Shown piece by piece: positions 1-8,650 of a stretch of DNA of 64,000 nt. The translations under genes were made by a program, and so were the position numbers. The stretch is taken from contig DATJQV010000032.1 of NCBI GenBank assembly GCA_035505375.1, forward strand, positions 1-64,000, written 5' to 3'. A model generated the notes under the pieces. The model saw only the letters and a list, made by a program, of their open reading frames with translations, was not told the DNA's origin and did no database searches. The stretch is from a bacterium. GTDB lineage: Bacteria; Hydrothermota; Tepidihabitantia; Tepidihabitantales; Tepidihabitantaceae. How positions within the stretch are numbered: the first letter of the stretch is position 1; each line of letters opens with the position of its first letter.

Positions 1-960
1 GGGTATCAGCAGGGCGTGGCGAGCGACCTAGGCAACATCGGGAACATCTACACCACCAAGGGCGAACCCGACAAGGCGCTGAAGTACCACGAGGAAGCGC
101 TCGCGATAGACCGCGAAATCGGGTTCCAGCAGGGCGTGGCGAACCAACTCGGCAACATCGGGCTCATGTACCGCGACAAAGGTGAACCCGACAAGGCGCT
201 GAAGTACCTAGGGGAAGCGTTGGCGATTCACCGCGAGATTGGGTATCAGCAGGGCGTGGCGAGCGACCTCGGCAACATCGGGCTCATCTGCAGCGCCAAA
301 GGCGAACGCGATAAGGCGCTGAAGTACCTTGAGGAAGCGTTGGCCATAGACCGCGAAATCGGGTATCAGCAAGGCGTGGCGAGCGACCTCGGCAACATCG
401 GGCTCATCTACAGCGCCAAGGGTGAACCCGACAAGGCGCTGAAGTACCATGATGAAGCGCTGGCGATAGCGCGCCAAGCTGCATCGGCGACCACGCAGGC
501 CAACCAGTTCATTGCCATCGGACTCATCCGTGCTTCACGAGGCGAATATGACCAGGCAATCCTAAGCTACAATGAAGGACTGAAGTTGCATCGGCAGACG
601 GGCTACCGGGAGGGCGAGGGAATAGCCCTCGGCAACATCGGGAACATCTACAGCGCCAAGGGCGAACCCGACAAGGCGCTGAAGTGCTATGAGGAAGCGC
701 TTGCGATAGACCGCGAGATTGGGTATCAGCAGGGCGTGGCAACCGACCTCGGCAACATCGGGCTCATCTACAGCGCCAAGGGCGAACGCGACAAGGCGCT
801 GAAGTACCTTGAGGAAGCGTTGGTCATAGACCGCGAAATCGGGTATCAGCAGGGCGTGGCGAACCAACTCGGTAACAGCGGGCTCGTGTTGGTGGACTCG
901 GGGAAGCATGAGCAAGCAGTGCCCCAACTGGTTGAAGCGCTGGGCATCTTCCTCGCCATC
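1..960 (+). repeat. Eight tandem 120-bp units encoding TPRs
   Basis: Units begin at 1, 121, 241, 361, 481, 601, 721 and 841 with no indel between them. Units 1-4, 7 and 8 differ at only a handful of bases each, including at synonymous positions, which points to recent duplication or gene conversion rather than old repeats held by selection on protein alone. Confidence 0.9.
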
Positions 961-1137
961 GGCGTATCTGACGGCCCCGGGCAGGTGCTGACCGGGCTGG
1001 TTGTGAGCGAGGACAAGATGGGCCGGAAGCGGATGGAGGAACTGCTCACCGAAGCTGGGTTGGATGACGAATCCTCCGCCAATCTGCTCAAGATGATCAG
1101 CAAGATGCGGCAGGAAATGGGCTCGAAAGAGAAGTAG
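1..1137 (+). CDS. TPR-repeat protein, 5' end beyond the window
   Basis: The frame is open from base 1, so the gene starts outside the window; the GTG at 16 is only an internal codon. The visible 378 residues are mostly 40-residue tetratricopeptide repeats of the kinesin-light-chain/NB-ARC-partner type, with the pattern LGNIGxIYxxKGExDKALKY followed by EEALAIDREIGYQQG. Eight units can be followed; units five and six (481-720) are diverged and the others nearly identical. A non-repeat tail of about 70 residues rich in Glu, Lys and Met ends the protein. TPR solenoids bind other proteins; whether an enzymatic or sensor domain lies upstream cannot be seen. No enzymatic motif is present in the visible part. 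Confidence 0.9.
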   Translation, partial: GYQQGVASDLGNIGNIYTTKGEPDKALKYHEEALAIDREIGFQQGVANQLGNIGLMYRDKGEPDKALKYLGEALAIHREIGYQQGVASDLGNIGLICSAKGERDKALKYLEEALAIDREIGYQQGVASDLGNIGLIYSAKGEPDKALKYHDEALAIARQAASATTQANQFIAIGLIRASRGEYDQAILSYNEGLKLHRQTGYREGEGIALGNIGNIYSAKGEPDKALKCYEEALAIDREIGYQQGVATDLGNIGLIYSAKGERDKALKYLEEALVIDREIGYQQGVANQLGNSGLVLVDSGKHEQAVPQLVEALGIFLAIGVSDGPGQVLTGLVVSEDKMGRKRMEELLTEAGLDDESSANLLKMISKMRQEMGSKEK

Positions 1138-1484
1138 CCCTCAGGTTCGATGCCCCGCAGCCGGCTGATGGCCGGCTTTGTCTGTCATGTCGGATGGCTT
1201 CGGGGACACGATTGCTCCGGACATCAGTTGGCTCAACAGTGAAGTGCCACGTCTGGGGCAGAAGAGGGCGAAAGGTCCCTGCGGGGTCCACTTCTGTACC
1301 ATGACGGCTGAGAACCAGTGCCTCAGTAAGAAGGTCGTCCTGACCGAATAGGCCGGATGTCCTCCAACCTCCAGGCTGCCCGCCTCCGCGCGGGCAGTCT
1401 GCTTTCGCATTCAGGCTTCGCGCCGGTTATCTCATGTCAAGTCGTGAATCACGGACGTTTCCGGCACGGGGCAGAGAGTTGGGG
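1138..1484. other. Non-coding stretch before the first 12-bp array
   Basis: No convincing gene is seen here. Open frames on both strands have no recognisable domain and no good start signal. Confidence 0.5.
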
Positions 1485-1868
1485 CAGAAGCTTGCCGAAG
1501 ACCTTGAGGAAGACCTTGCCGGAGACCTTGGGAGAGACTTCGCCGAGGATTCTGGGGAAGACTTCAGGGAAGACCTTGCCAAGGACATTGGGAGGGACCT
1601 CGCCGAAGACCCTGCCGAAGACCCTGCGGAAGACTCCGGCAAGGACTCTGGAGAAGACCTTGCCGGAGGCCCTGGCGAAGACCCTACGGAAGACTTTGAG
1701 GAAGACCCTGGTAAGGACTCTACGGAAGACCTCGCCAAAGACCCTGGAGGAGACCTCACCAAAGGCCTTGGGGAAGACTTGACCGAAGACCTTACCGAAG
1801 TCCTCGGGGAAGACTCTGCCGAAGTCCTTGGGGAAGACTTCGCCGAAGACCTGGGCAGAGTACCTACC
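1485..1868. repeat. 12-bp tandem repeat array 1 (about 32 units)
   Basis: Degenerate 12-mers with consensus GAAGACCTTGCC run in one register from 1485 to 1868 without a single indel, although almost every unit carries substitutions. Because 12 is a multiple of three, several frames on both strands stay open, giving four-residue repeats such as EDLA; I treat these as by-products. The array ends 122 bp before the start of the XRE-like gene at 1990. Arrays 2 (31755-31994) and 3 (59928-60179) have the same period and a related CCGRAG core. Confidence 0.85.
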
Positions 1869-1939
1869 AGGCGCAGGGGTAGACTCGGGTAGTAGTGAAT
1901 TAAGTACCAATGCGACGGGTAGTTGCGCTGGTTTCAGGC

Positions 1940-1968
1940 TTGACTGTTAGTATATGAACTTGTATAGT
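1940..1968 (+). promoter_or_regulatory. Promoter with overlapping palindrome, upstream of XRE-like gene 1
   Basis: TTGACT (1940-1945), 17-bp spacer, TATAGT (1963-1968). An inverted repeat TGAACT-N5-AGTTCA (1955-1971) covers the -10 box, the usual place for a repressor operator. This suggests, but does not prove, autoregulation by the downstream helix-turn-helix protein. The ATG at 1990 is 21 nt after the -10 box and has no clear Shine-Dalgarno sequence. Confidence 0.7.
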
Positions 1969-1989
1969 TCACCTTGGTAGACCGAGATC

Positions 1990-3153
1990 ATGAAAAGGCC
2001 ACAGGACACGTTTCAGTTTCCGTCCGAGCTGGGGCGTCGGCTCAGGGATTTGCGGCTCAGAGCCGGGTTGACCCAGCCGGAGCTGGCTCAAGTCATGGGC
2101 CGGACCGGCGCCGGCAGGGCATGTATCGTGAGCCGAATGGAGAAGGGCAAGGTGCGCTATCCGTCGCTTGGGCTCGTCGCCGACTTTTTGCGCGGGTGCC
2201 GGGCCGGGTTCAAGGACGTGCTGGATATCCTCGACCTGTACACGAATCTGCCGACAACCCAGCAGCAGGTATTCGGCAAAGCCCTGGCCAAGGTTGCGGC
2301 CGGCGTGCCGCAGAAGTGGCAGGCGCAGGTCACGAACTACGACATGCGAGTCGATCTTCCCAAGTCTTCTCGGGCTGAGACTCGATTACAAGCGAAACCG
2401 GACCTGCCCAGGCGGCTGGAGCGAGCGCGGAAGAACGCCGCGGCGGCACGGCGACGATTCCTGTACGGCCAGTTCCTGTCGCGGGCGGTGAACGATACCG
2501 GACTGCAGCCGGTCATGGCCATAGCGGTGCCGTTGTTCAACCACGGGCTGGAGCAGTTCCGGATTCTCTACCGGACGCGGGGCGCCAAGCCCGAAGCAAG
2601 GGAGAGACTCCTGGCTGAGTCCAGGACCTTGTTCGAGAAGTCAAGCCAGTTCCCCTCGGAAGCCATCCGTAAGCTTGAGGACGACGTGCGCCGGCATTTC
2701 GCCGAGTTGGAGATGAAAGGAGAGATGGACTGGCTGCCGGACCTGAGCCTCGACGCATACGAGGCGAGTCTGCTCAAGCCGGGACGCAAGCCTAATCTGC
2801 GGGAGGACCAGCGTCGCGAGTTCGCGCGCAGGGTTGATGAGTACGCGGCGGCGCGAGGGGCCGCAGTCGAGCAAGTGTGGCAGGAGGTGCAGCCCCTGCT
2901 TGACGAGGCCGGTGTGCCGAACGAGCGCAGGCCGGTCTATCGCGGTCTGGTTGGAGTATGCTGCAGTGCGGCGCTGAACCACGAGCCGGGCAGCGTGGGG
3001 GAGAGGCGGCAGTTGGACGAGTACATGCTCGAACCGCGCTGGGTTCGGCTCGGACTCGACACCGCACTTGCCCAGAAGCTGGCCAACATCGTGCTCGCCT
3101 GTTTCCGCGAACTGGCCAAGTCATTCCCGCCCGACCCGCGGCCGAGGCGATAG
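1990..3153 (+). CDS. XRE-like helix-turn-helix protein, paralogue 1
   Basis: A 387-residue protein with an N-terminal XRE-type helix-turn-helix (residues about 14-70): LGRRLRDLRLRAGLTQPELA, a recognition-helix region around IVSRMEKGK, then a helix ending LDLYTNLP. The remaining 300 residues are basic, alpha-helical looking and of unknown family. A paralogue with the same architecture lies at 60296-61360 and shares the motif around Q-x-x-x-x-Y-D plus the helical C-terminal half. Both copies follow a 12-bp repeat array at nearly equal distance. The likely role is DNA binding and transcription control. The C-terminal region could bind a ligand or partner, but nothing in the sequence names it. 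Confidence 0.8.
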   Translation: MKRPQDTFQFPSELGRRLRDLRLRAGLTQPELAQVMGRTGAGRACIVSRMEKGKVRYPSLGLVADFLRGCRAGFKDVLDILDLYTNLPTTQQQVFGKALAKVAAGVPQKWQAQVTNYDMRVDLPKSSRAETRLQAKPDLPRRLERARKNAAAARRRFLYGQFLSRAVNDTGLQPVMAIAVPLFNHGLEQFRILYRTRGAKPEARERLLAESRTLFEKSSQFPSEAIRKLEDDVRRHFAELEMKGEMDWLPDLSLDAYEASLLKPGRKPNLREDQRREFARRVDEYAAARGAAVEQVWQEVQPLLDEAGVPNERRPVYRGLVGVCCSAALNHEPGSVGERRQLDEYMLEPRWVRLGLDTALAQKLANIVLACFRELAKSFPPDPRPRR

Positions 3154-3175
3154 GAGCGCGGCGGGCGCGCCTCGG

Positions 3176-3203
3176 TTGACTCCTGTCAAGAGTCTGGTAT
3201 CTT
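3176..3203 (+). promoter_or_regulatory. Promoter for the metallo-beta-lactamase gene
   Basis: TTGACT (3176-3181), 16-bp spacer, TATCTT (3198-3203). The predicted transcript start at about 3210 is only a few bases before the ATG at 3215. Confidence 0.6.
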
Positions 3204-3214
3204 CTGAAACCGCG

Positions 3215-4510
3215 ATGCAGCCAGACAATCCCACTTCGGGACACATCCCTGTCTCCGGAAAGCGGGGGCAGTCCCACAGAGGGGACACGTCCACGGATCG
3301 AGGCGAGGAACGCCTCGCGGATGTGTCCCCGGTACAGTCCCCATTTTCCGGTCATGTCCCTTCGGACCGGATGGTGATTCTCGGCTCGGGCGGAGCCAGG
3401 ATTGTCGTGGCCAAGCAGTTGAGGTCGTCGGGCGGCATCTGGTTCTCGCTTGGCGGCACGCAGTTCCTGCTTGACCCGGGGCCGGGTGCGCTCGTGCGGA
3501 TGACCGGCTCGCGGCACAAGCTCGACCCGACAAAGCTCTCGGGCATCCTGCTCTCACACCGGCATCTCGACCATTCCGGAGACGTGAATAACATGATTGA
3601 GGCGATGACGATGGGTGGGACCGAGCCGCGCGGTGCCCTATTCGCCCCGTCCGATGCGCTTGGAGGCGATGACCCGGTCGTACTCAAGTACGTGCGGCCG
3701 TTCCTTGAGAGGGTGGTCACCACTGTCGAGGGCGGCTCGTACGAGTTGGGCAACGTCAGATTCACCTGCCCGGTCAGGCATCAGCACCGCGGGGAAGTGT
3801 ACGGGTTCAGGTTCCAGACCGGAGGTCTGTCCGCAGATTACACAGATGGCCGGAACCGGAGCGAAGAAACCGCAGATGTCGCAGATGACGCAGATGGGGC
3901 CGGACGGAACCGAAGGGAAGAATCCACAGATTACGCAGATTACACAGATGGCCGGAACCGGAGCGAAGAAACCGCAGATGTCGCAGATGATGCAGATGGG
4001 GCCGGACGGAACCGGAGGGAAGAATCCGCAGATTACGCAGATTTCACAGATTCCGGCCCGAACCCCCGAACCCTTGAACCCCAGAACCCAGGCTGTGGGG
4101 AAATCGCCAAGGACGCCGAGGATTCCGGGCGGTCTCCGGTCTTCGGTCTCCGGTCTGCTCTGACGGTGTCCTACATAGCGGACACGCGGTACTTTCCGGA
4201 GCTGGCCGAGCACTACCGGGCAGACGTTGTAATCATGAATGTCGTACGGCCGACGCCGTCGCAGCTTGACCATCTGAGCGCGCCGGATGCCGAGGAGCTG
4301 GTCAAGGCCATTCGTCCCAAGCTGGCGGTGATGACTCACTTCGGGATGAGGATGTTGGCGGCCAAGCCGTGGATTGTCGCGCGGGAGATGAGCGAGCGGA
4401 CCGGGTGCAGGGTCGTGGCGGCATCGGATGGAATGCTAATCGACCTTGAGCAGGTCAAGGAGTCAATGACGGATTCCCAATTACCAGTTCCTAACACGGG
4501 AGCGGCGTAG
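3215..4510 (+). CDS. Metallo-beta-lactamase-fold hydrolase with a repeat-derived insertion
   Basis: The conserved fold starts at MVILGSGGARIVVA (ATG 3371) and contains the metal-binding motif SHRHLDHSGD and a later THFGMRM. It resembles RNase Z/PhnP-like hydrolases, but the substrate is unknown. I give the start as 3215 because a good promoter ends 11 bp upstream; the 52 residues from 3215 to 3370 are encoded by a palindromic repeat and may not be real protein, so 3371 is the alternative start. About 114 residues (codons 3823-4163) between GFRFQTG and LTVSYIADT are encoded by intergenic-type repeats, yet the frame is intact. The C-terminal tail also comes from a spacer repeat. The gene abuts mutL. 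Confidence 0.8.
   Translation: MQPDNPTSGHIPVSGKRGQSHRGDTSTDRGEERLADVSPVQSPFSGHVPSDRMVILGSGGARIVVAKQLRSSGGIWFSLGGTQFLLDPGPGALVRMTGSRHKLDPTKLSGILLSHRHLDHSGDVNNMIEAMTMGGTEPRGALFAPSDALGGDDPVVLKYVRPFLERVVTTVEGGSYELGNVRFTCPVRHQHRGEVYGFRFQTGGLSADYTDGRNRSEETADVADDADGAGRNRREESTDYADYTDGRNRSEETADVADDADGAGRNRREESADYADFTDSGPNPRTLEPQNPGCGEIAKDAEDSGRSPVFGLRSALTVSYIADTRYFPELAEHYRADVVIMNVVRPTPSQLDHLSAPDAEELVKAIRPKLAVMTHFGMRMLAAKPWIVAREMSERTGCRVVAASDGMLIDLEQVKESMTDSQLPVPNTGAA
3281..3330. repeat. REP-like palindrome
   Basis: GGGGACACGTCC (3281-3292) pairs with GGATGTGTCCCC (3319-3330) through 12 positions including one G-U pair. An inner stem GAGGCG (3300-3305) / CGCCTC (3311-3316) closes on AGGAA. The GGGGACA ends recall REP elements. 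It lies in the 5' part of the metallo-beta-lactamase frame. Confidence 0.6.
3833..4036. repeat. Two 102-bp direct repeats inside a coding frame
   Basis: Copy 1 starts at 3833 and copy 2 at 3935, each beginning GCAGATTACACAGATGGCC, and they are almost identical. They are built from CGCAGATNACNCAGAT-type words; the same words occur between genes at 40784-40850. The 102-bp period equals 34 codons, so the reading frame is kept. Confidence 0.85.
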
Positions 4511-6121
4511 GTGATCGAGCGCAGGCCGGTGAGGTTGTTGCCCGATGACACCGTGCGCAGGATTGCCGCGGGCGAGGTCATTGTCCGGCCGGCGAACGCC
4601 ATCAAGGAACTCGTTGAGAACTCGCTCGACGCCGGCGCCACCGACATCCGGGTGGAAATCAAGCAGGGCGGCAAGAACCTGATAAGGGTGAGCGACAATG
4701 GCTGCGGGATGACGCGCGACGACGTCAGACTGGCAGTGGTCCGGCACGCGACCAGCAAGCTCGCGTCCGCCGAGGACCTGACGAGGATAACCACCTACGG
4801 TTTCCGGGGCGAAGCCCTGGCCGCCATCGGTGCGGTCACACGTCTGACCATCGAGACGAACGCCGATGAATCCGGGCCCGGCACGCTGGTCGAGGTCGAG
4901 GGCGGAGAGGTGAAGGACATCGGCGAGACCGTCCGGCCCCGCGGCACAACCATCTCCGCGCGGATGCTCTTCTTCAACCTGCCGGTGCGCCGGGCGTTCA
5001 TGAAGTCCGACAATTACGAGGCGCGGCTGGTGGTGGAAACCGTCCGCAACTACGCGATTGCCTATCCCGAGGTCGCCTTCACGCTGATATCGAACGAGCG
5101 CGAGGCGATACGGCTCGGTCCGGCCGGGACCGTGAAGGACCGCATCAAGGCGCTGTACGATAAGCGGGTGTTCGAGAGTATGGTCGAGATGAAGGTCGAC
5201 AATCCGCTGCTCTCGCTTTCCGGATTCCTCGCGGAACCGACCCGGTCGCGCAGCTTCTACGAGGTGCAGGCGATATTCATGAACAAGCGCCCGGTGCGTA
5301 ATCCGACCGTGGTACGCGCGGTGTACGAGGGCTATGGGCCGGTTCTCACCGGCAACAATCCGGACTTCGTGCTCTTCATCGAGACCGACCCGTCGCGCCT
5401 TGACGTGAATCTGCACCCGACCAAGCAGGAGGTGCGGTTCGCGGACGAGCGGTTCCTGTTCGACTTCGTTTCCGAGGCGGTGCGGCAGGGTCTGGGAATC
5501 CAGCGAGGCAAGGAGACGGCGGACGCCGACTTCCTGTACCAGCGGGGATTCGTGCCCGAGGATGCGGCACCCCAGGAGTTCTGGCAGTTGCACAACACTT
5601 ACATCCTCGCTCAGGTTACGTCCGGGTACGTGATTGTCGACCAGCACGCGGCCCATGAGAGGATTCTCTTCGAGGCGGTCATGAAGGGCAGGGAAGACGT
5701 GGCGCCGCAGGGGCTCCTGTTCCCGATTACGCTGGAGCTGACGGCGGAGGAGTTCGAGGCCTACGAAAGGGCAAAGGACCGGCTGGAGAAGATGGGCGTC
5801 GAGGTCGTACCGTACAGCGGCCGCACCGTGGCGGTGGAGACGGTCCCGGCCGGGTCCTTCATGGGCAAGGAGGAGGTGCGGGAGCTGTTCTCCGAGCTGG
5901 CCCGAGTGAAGCCGGGGGACATCGGAATCGGGACCGAGCTTGCCAAGGTCATCGCCTGCAAGGGAGCGGTCAAGGCAGGTCAGCGGCTCACGGCTCCGGA
6001 GATGGAGTCGATTATCAACCGCCTGTTCGCCTGCAAGGAACCCTACTTCTGTCCGCACGGCCGTCCGGCGATTATCAAGATTACGGTCGAAGATTTGGAG
6101 CGGCGATTCGGCAGAACCTAG
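4511..6121 (+). CDS. mutL: DNA mismatch repair endonuclease MutL
   Basis: MutL couples mismatch recognition by MutS to strand incision. The N-terminal GHKL ATPase motifs are ELVENSLDAGA (about residue 35), DNGCGM and TYGFRGEAL. The C-terminal endonuclease domain has DQHAAHERILFE (residues 377-388, matching DQHA-x2-E-x4-E), ACKGAVKAGQ and CPHGRP (from 514), so this is the nicking type found in bacteria without MutH. At 536 residues it is short because the linker is short. The start is GTG at 4511, directly after the stop of the previous gene, suggesting co-transcription. No mutS is in the window. Confidence 0.97.
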   Translation: MIERRPVRLLPDDTVRRIAAGEVIVRPANAIKELVENSLDAGATDIRVEIKQGGKNLIRVSDNGCGMTRDDVRLAVVRHATSKLASAEDLTRITTYGFRGEALAAIGAVTRLTIETNADESGPGTLVEVEGGEVKDIGETVRPRGTTISARMLFFNLPVRRAFMKSDNYEARLVVETVRNYAIAYPEVAFTLISNEREAIRLGPAGTVKDRIKALYDKRVFESMVEMKVDNPLLSLSGFLAEPTRSRSFYEVQAIFMNKRPVRNPTVVRAVYEGYGPVLTGNNPDFVLFIETDPSRLDVNLHPTKQEVRFADERFLFDFVSEAVRQGLGIQRGKETADADFLYQRGFVPEDAAPQEFWQLHNTYILAQVTSGYVIVDQHAAHERILFEAVMKGREDVAPQGLLFPITLELTAEEFEAYERAKDRLEKMGVEVVPYSGRTVAVETVPAGSFMGKEEVRELFSELARVKPGDIGIGTELAKVIACKGAVKAGQRLTAPEMESIINRLFACKEPYFCPHGRPAIIKITVEDLERRFGRT

Positions 6122-6124
6122 GTC

Positions 6125-6262
6125 AGGAATTGCCAATTCCCAATTCCTAATTCCTAACGAATGCCCAACGCCGCAACGCCTCCCACAAGCCTGTCTGTTC
6201 TGGTTACTTCCGAAGTTGGCCATTAGTTGGGAATTGGCAATTAGCAATTGGTCATTGGCCAG
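6125..6262. repeat. Inverted arms of AATT-type spacer repeats
   Basis: The left arm (6125-6158) is made of words like GGAATTGCC and AATTCCTAATTCC. The right arm (6216-6262) carries their reverse complements, such as GGGAATTGGCAATTAGC. The arms could form an imperfect hairpin between mutL and miaA. The same word family recurs at 41440-41460 and 44163-44216. Confidence 0.65.
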
Positions 6263-6280
6263 CCATAGACACAAGACAAC

Positions 6281-7273
6281 GTGACCAGCGCTGACACGCG
6301 GATAGCTCGCGCACCGTGCCGTGTCCTGGTGCTGTGTGGTCCTACCGGCGTCGGCAAGACCGAGGTCGCGGTCGCGCTGGCGCGAAGGCACAAGTTTGAA
6401 ATCGTCTCGGCCGACTCGCGGCAGGTCTATTCGGGGCTGGACATCGGGACGGCCAAGCCTGGGGTTGAGCTGCGGCGAGAGATCGGGATTCACATGGTCG
6501 ACGTGGTCGAGCCTAACCGGGCCTACTCGGCCGTGGACTTCGCGCGCGACGCGCTGACAGTGATGAGGCAACTGCGTGACAAGGGGAAGCGGTTTGCGGT
6601 GGTCGGCGGTTCAGGCATGTACCTGAAGGCGCTGTTTGAGCCATTCTTCGAGGCGCCGAAGCCGTCGCCGGCTCTGCGTCAGCGTCTGGAAACTGAAACA
6701 TCGCCGGCGCTTTACGACCGGCTCAAGCGCGTGGACCCGGAACGGGCAGCGAAGCTGCATCCGAATGACCGGCAGCGCGTGGTGCGAGCTCTGGAGGTAT
6801 ACGAGACTACGGGCAAGACCATGACGGAGCTGGCGAGGAAGGCCAAGGCTGAGGTTGAGTTTGAACCGGTGTACGTCGTGCTGAGCATGGAGCGGGAGTT
6901 GTTGCGTCGGAGGATTGACGCCAGGTTCGACGCGATGATGAGCGCGGGCCTGTTGGATGAGGTAAGACGCCTGAAGAAGTCGGGCTTCGGCCGCGACTCG
7001 TACGTTGCCAGTGCGTACGGGTATGCGGAGTTGCTCGGGCATCTGGAGGGTCAGCTGACGATAAACCGGGCGGTTGCGGAAGCCAAAGCCAAGACCCGGG
7101 CATATGCGAAGCGCCAGATGACGTGGTTCCGGTCGCTCAAGGACGCGAAGTGGCTGGAGTGCGAGGATGTGGCGGACGGTGTGCGAGAAGTGGAACCGTT
7201 ACTAAGGGAAGTGCTGACCGACTCTCGGACCAAGGACGAAAGACAAAGTACAAAGGACAAAGCAAGAGCGTAA
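6281..7273 (+). CDS. miaA: tRNA dimethylallyltransferase MiaA
   Basis: Transfers a dimethylallyl group to A37 of tRNAs that read U-starting codons. The P-loop GPTGVGKT is at about residues 19-26, followed by SADSRQVYSGLDIGTAKP, GGSGMYLKAL and the C-terminal AKAKTRAYAKRQMTWFR that define the family. Length 330 is typical. The start is GTG 6281. The last 17 or so residues (after LTDSRTKDE) are encoded by the left arm of a spacer repeat, so the natural C-terminus seems to have been replaced or extended by repeat DNA. Confidence 0.96.
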   Translation: MTSADTRIARAPCRVLVLCGPTGVGKTEVAVALARRHKFEIVSADSRQVYSGLDIGTAKPGVELRREIGIHMVDVVEPNRAYSAVDFARDALTVMRQLRDKGKRFAVVGGSGMYLKALFEPFFEAPKPSPALRQRLETETSPALYDRLKRVDPERAAKLHPNDRQRVVRALEVYETTGKTMTELARKAKAEVEFEPVYVVLSMERELLRRRIDARFDAMMSAGLLDEVRRLKKSGFGRDSYVASAYGYAELLGHLEGQLTINRAVAEAKAKTRAYAKRQMTWFRSLKDAKWLECEDVADGVREVEPLLREVLTDSRTKDERQSTKDKARA

Positions 7274-7354
7274 GTCTGAAGGACGAAGTCGGACTTTGTG
7301 CTTGTGACTTGGTTGCTTGCTTGGTCCTTTGTCATTATGACCTTGTATTTGTCC
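7227..7354. repeat. Inverted arms of GGACAAAG-type spacer repeats
   Basis: The left arm (7227 to about 7288) repeats words such as GGACGAAAGACAAAG; the right arm (about 7290-7354) repeats their complements such as CTTTGTGCTTGTGACTTGG. The left arm overlaps the 3' end of miaA. The structure may terminate the mutL-miaA transcript. Confidence 0.65.
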
Positions 7355-7365
7355 GGCGTTCTGAT

Positions 7366-7393
7366 TTGACCCTGCAAGTCCGTTCGCTATGAT
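7366..7393 (+). promoter_or_regulatory. metK promoter
   Basis: TTGACC (7366-7371), 16-bp spacer, TATGAT (7388-7393). It leaves a leader of about 55 nt; I see no SAM riboswitch core in it. Confidence 0.75.
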
Positions 7394-7453
7394 ACTGGCC
7401 TTGAGATTCAAGTTCGTCATGTTGAAACCGTCAAGCAGAGGAGGATTGGTCTG

Positions 7454-8641
7454 ATGCGAACAACTTTCACTTCTGAGTCGGTCACTGAAGGTCACCCCGA
7501 TAAGGTCTGCGACCGCATTTCGGATGCGGTGCTGGACGAAGTGCTGCGCCAGGACCCGCACGGCCGGGTTGCCTGTGAGTCGTTCGTTACCGTCGGCATG
7601 GTGCTGGTCGGTGGCGAGATTACGACCCACGCGTGGGTCGACCTGCCCAAACTGGTGCGCGGCGTGCTCCGGGACATCGGGTACGTCACAGCCGAGAGCG
7701 GGCTGTCCTGCGACAGTTGCGCGGTCCTCAATGCCATCGGCAAGCAGTCCCCTGACATCAAGCAGGGCGTTGATACCGGCGGTGCCGGGGACCAGGGCGT
7801 GATGTTCGGGTACGCCTGCAAGGAGACCGATGAGTTGATGCCGCTGCCGATGGTGCTCTCGCACAAGCTGGCTCAGCGCCTGGCTCACGTGCGCAAACAG
7901 GGGATTCTGCCTTACCTGCGTCCCGATGGCAAGTCGCAGGTCACGGTGGAGTATGACAACGGCATGCCGGTGCGCGTGGACAGCATCGTGATCGCGGCCC
8001 AGCACGACGAGTCGATTCTCGACAAGACCGGACACTACATTACCAAGGCGTCGCGACAGGAGTTGATCGACACGGTGGCACGTCACGTGGTCCCGGCCCA
8101 GTTCATCGACCGGAAGACCAAGTTCTACGTGAACGAGACCGGCAAGTTCGTGGTCGGCGGGCCCCAGTCCGACACCGGCATGACCGGCCGCAAGATCATC
8201 GTCGACACGTACGGCGGCAGGATTGCCCACGGCGGCGGCGCGTTTTCGGGCAAGGATCCGAGCAAGGTCGACCGCTCCGCAACCTACATGGCGCGCTACA
8301 TCGCCAAGAACTGCGTGGCCGCTGGGCTGTGCAAGGAAATGACGGTGCGGCTGGCCTACGTCATTGGCGTGGCCGAGCCGACGGATGTGTCCGTCGATAC
8401 CTTCGGCACCGGCCTGATCGACGACGAGAAGCTGGTCAAACTGATCCGTGAAGTGTTCCCGCTGAAGCCGCGGGAGATGATTCACTACCTGAACCTGCTG
8501 AAGCCGATATACCAGGCGACGTCGGCCTACGGTCACTTCGGCCGCGAACCGCAGGTGAAGAAGGACGGCAAGCAGACGCTTGAGTTCTTCAACTGGGAGA
8601 AGACCGACAAAGTGGCCGAACTGCGCCGGGCGCTCAAGTAG
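7454..8641 (+). CDS. metK: S-adenosylmethionine synthetase
   Basis: Makes S-adenosylmethionine from methionine and ATP. Family motifs include [18 protein letters not shown] near the N-terminus, [12 protein letters not shown], and the glycine-rich [17 protein letters not shown]. Length 395 is normal for the bacterial tetramer. A strong GAGGAGG site sits 9 bp before the ATG. ahcY follows after 9 bp, so enzymes making SAM and clearing its by-product are co-transcribed. Confidence 0.97.
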   Translation: MRTTFTSESVTEGHPDKVCDRISDAVLDEVLRQDPHGRVACESFVTVGMVLVGGEITTHAWVDLPKLVRGVLRDIGYVTAESGLSCDSCAVLNAIGKQSPDIKQGVDTGGAGDQGVMFGYACKETDELMPLPMVLSHKLAQRLAHVRKQGILPYLRPDGKSQVTVEYDNGMPVRVDSIVIAAQHDESILDKTGHYITKASRQELIDTVARHVVPAQFIDRKTKFYVNETGKFVVGGPQSDTGMTGRKIIVDTYGGRIAHGGGAFSGKDPSKVDRSATYMARYIAKNCVAAGLCKEMTVRLAYVIGVAEPTDVSVDTFGTGLIDDEKLVKLIREVFPLKPREMIHYLNLLKPIYQATSAYGHFGREPQVKKDGKQTLEFFNWEKTDKVAELRRALK

Positions 8642-8650
8642 GGAGATACC

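Noticed and set aside
1485-1868. CRISPR array
   Set aside because: Units are 12 bp, degenerate and without spacers; no cas gene is near.
1357-1910. Several long open frames on both strands over array 1
   Set aside because: They arise because the 12-bp period is a multiple of three; all frames give four-residue repeats and none has a domain or good start.
3815-4170. Diversity-generating retroelement or mobile insertion in the metallo-beta-lactamase gene
   Set aside because: No reverse transcriptase, transposase or target duplication is seen; the insert is made only of short repeats.
7394-7453. SAM riboswitch before metK
   Set aside because: The leader is only about 55 nt and lacks the core motifs of known SAM riboswitches.
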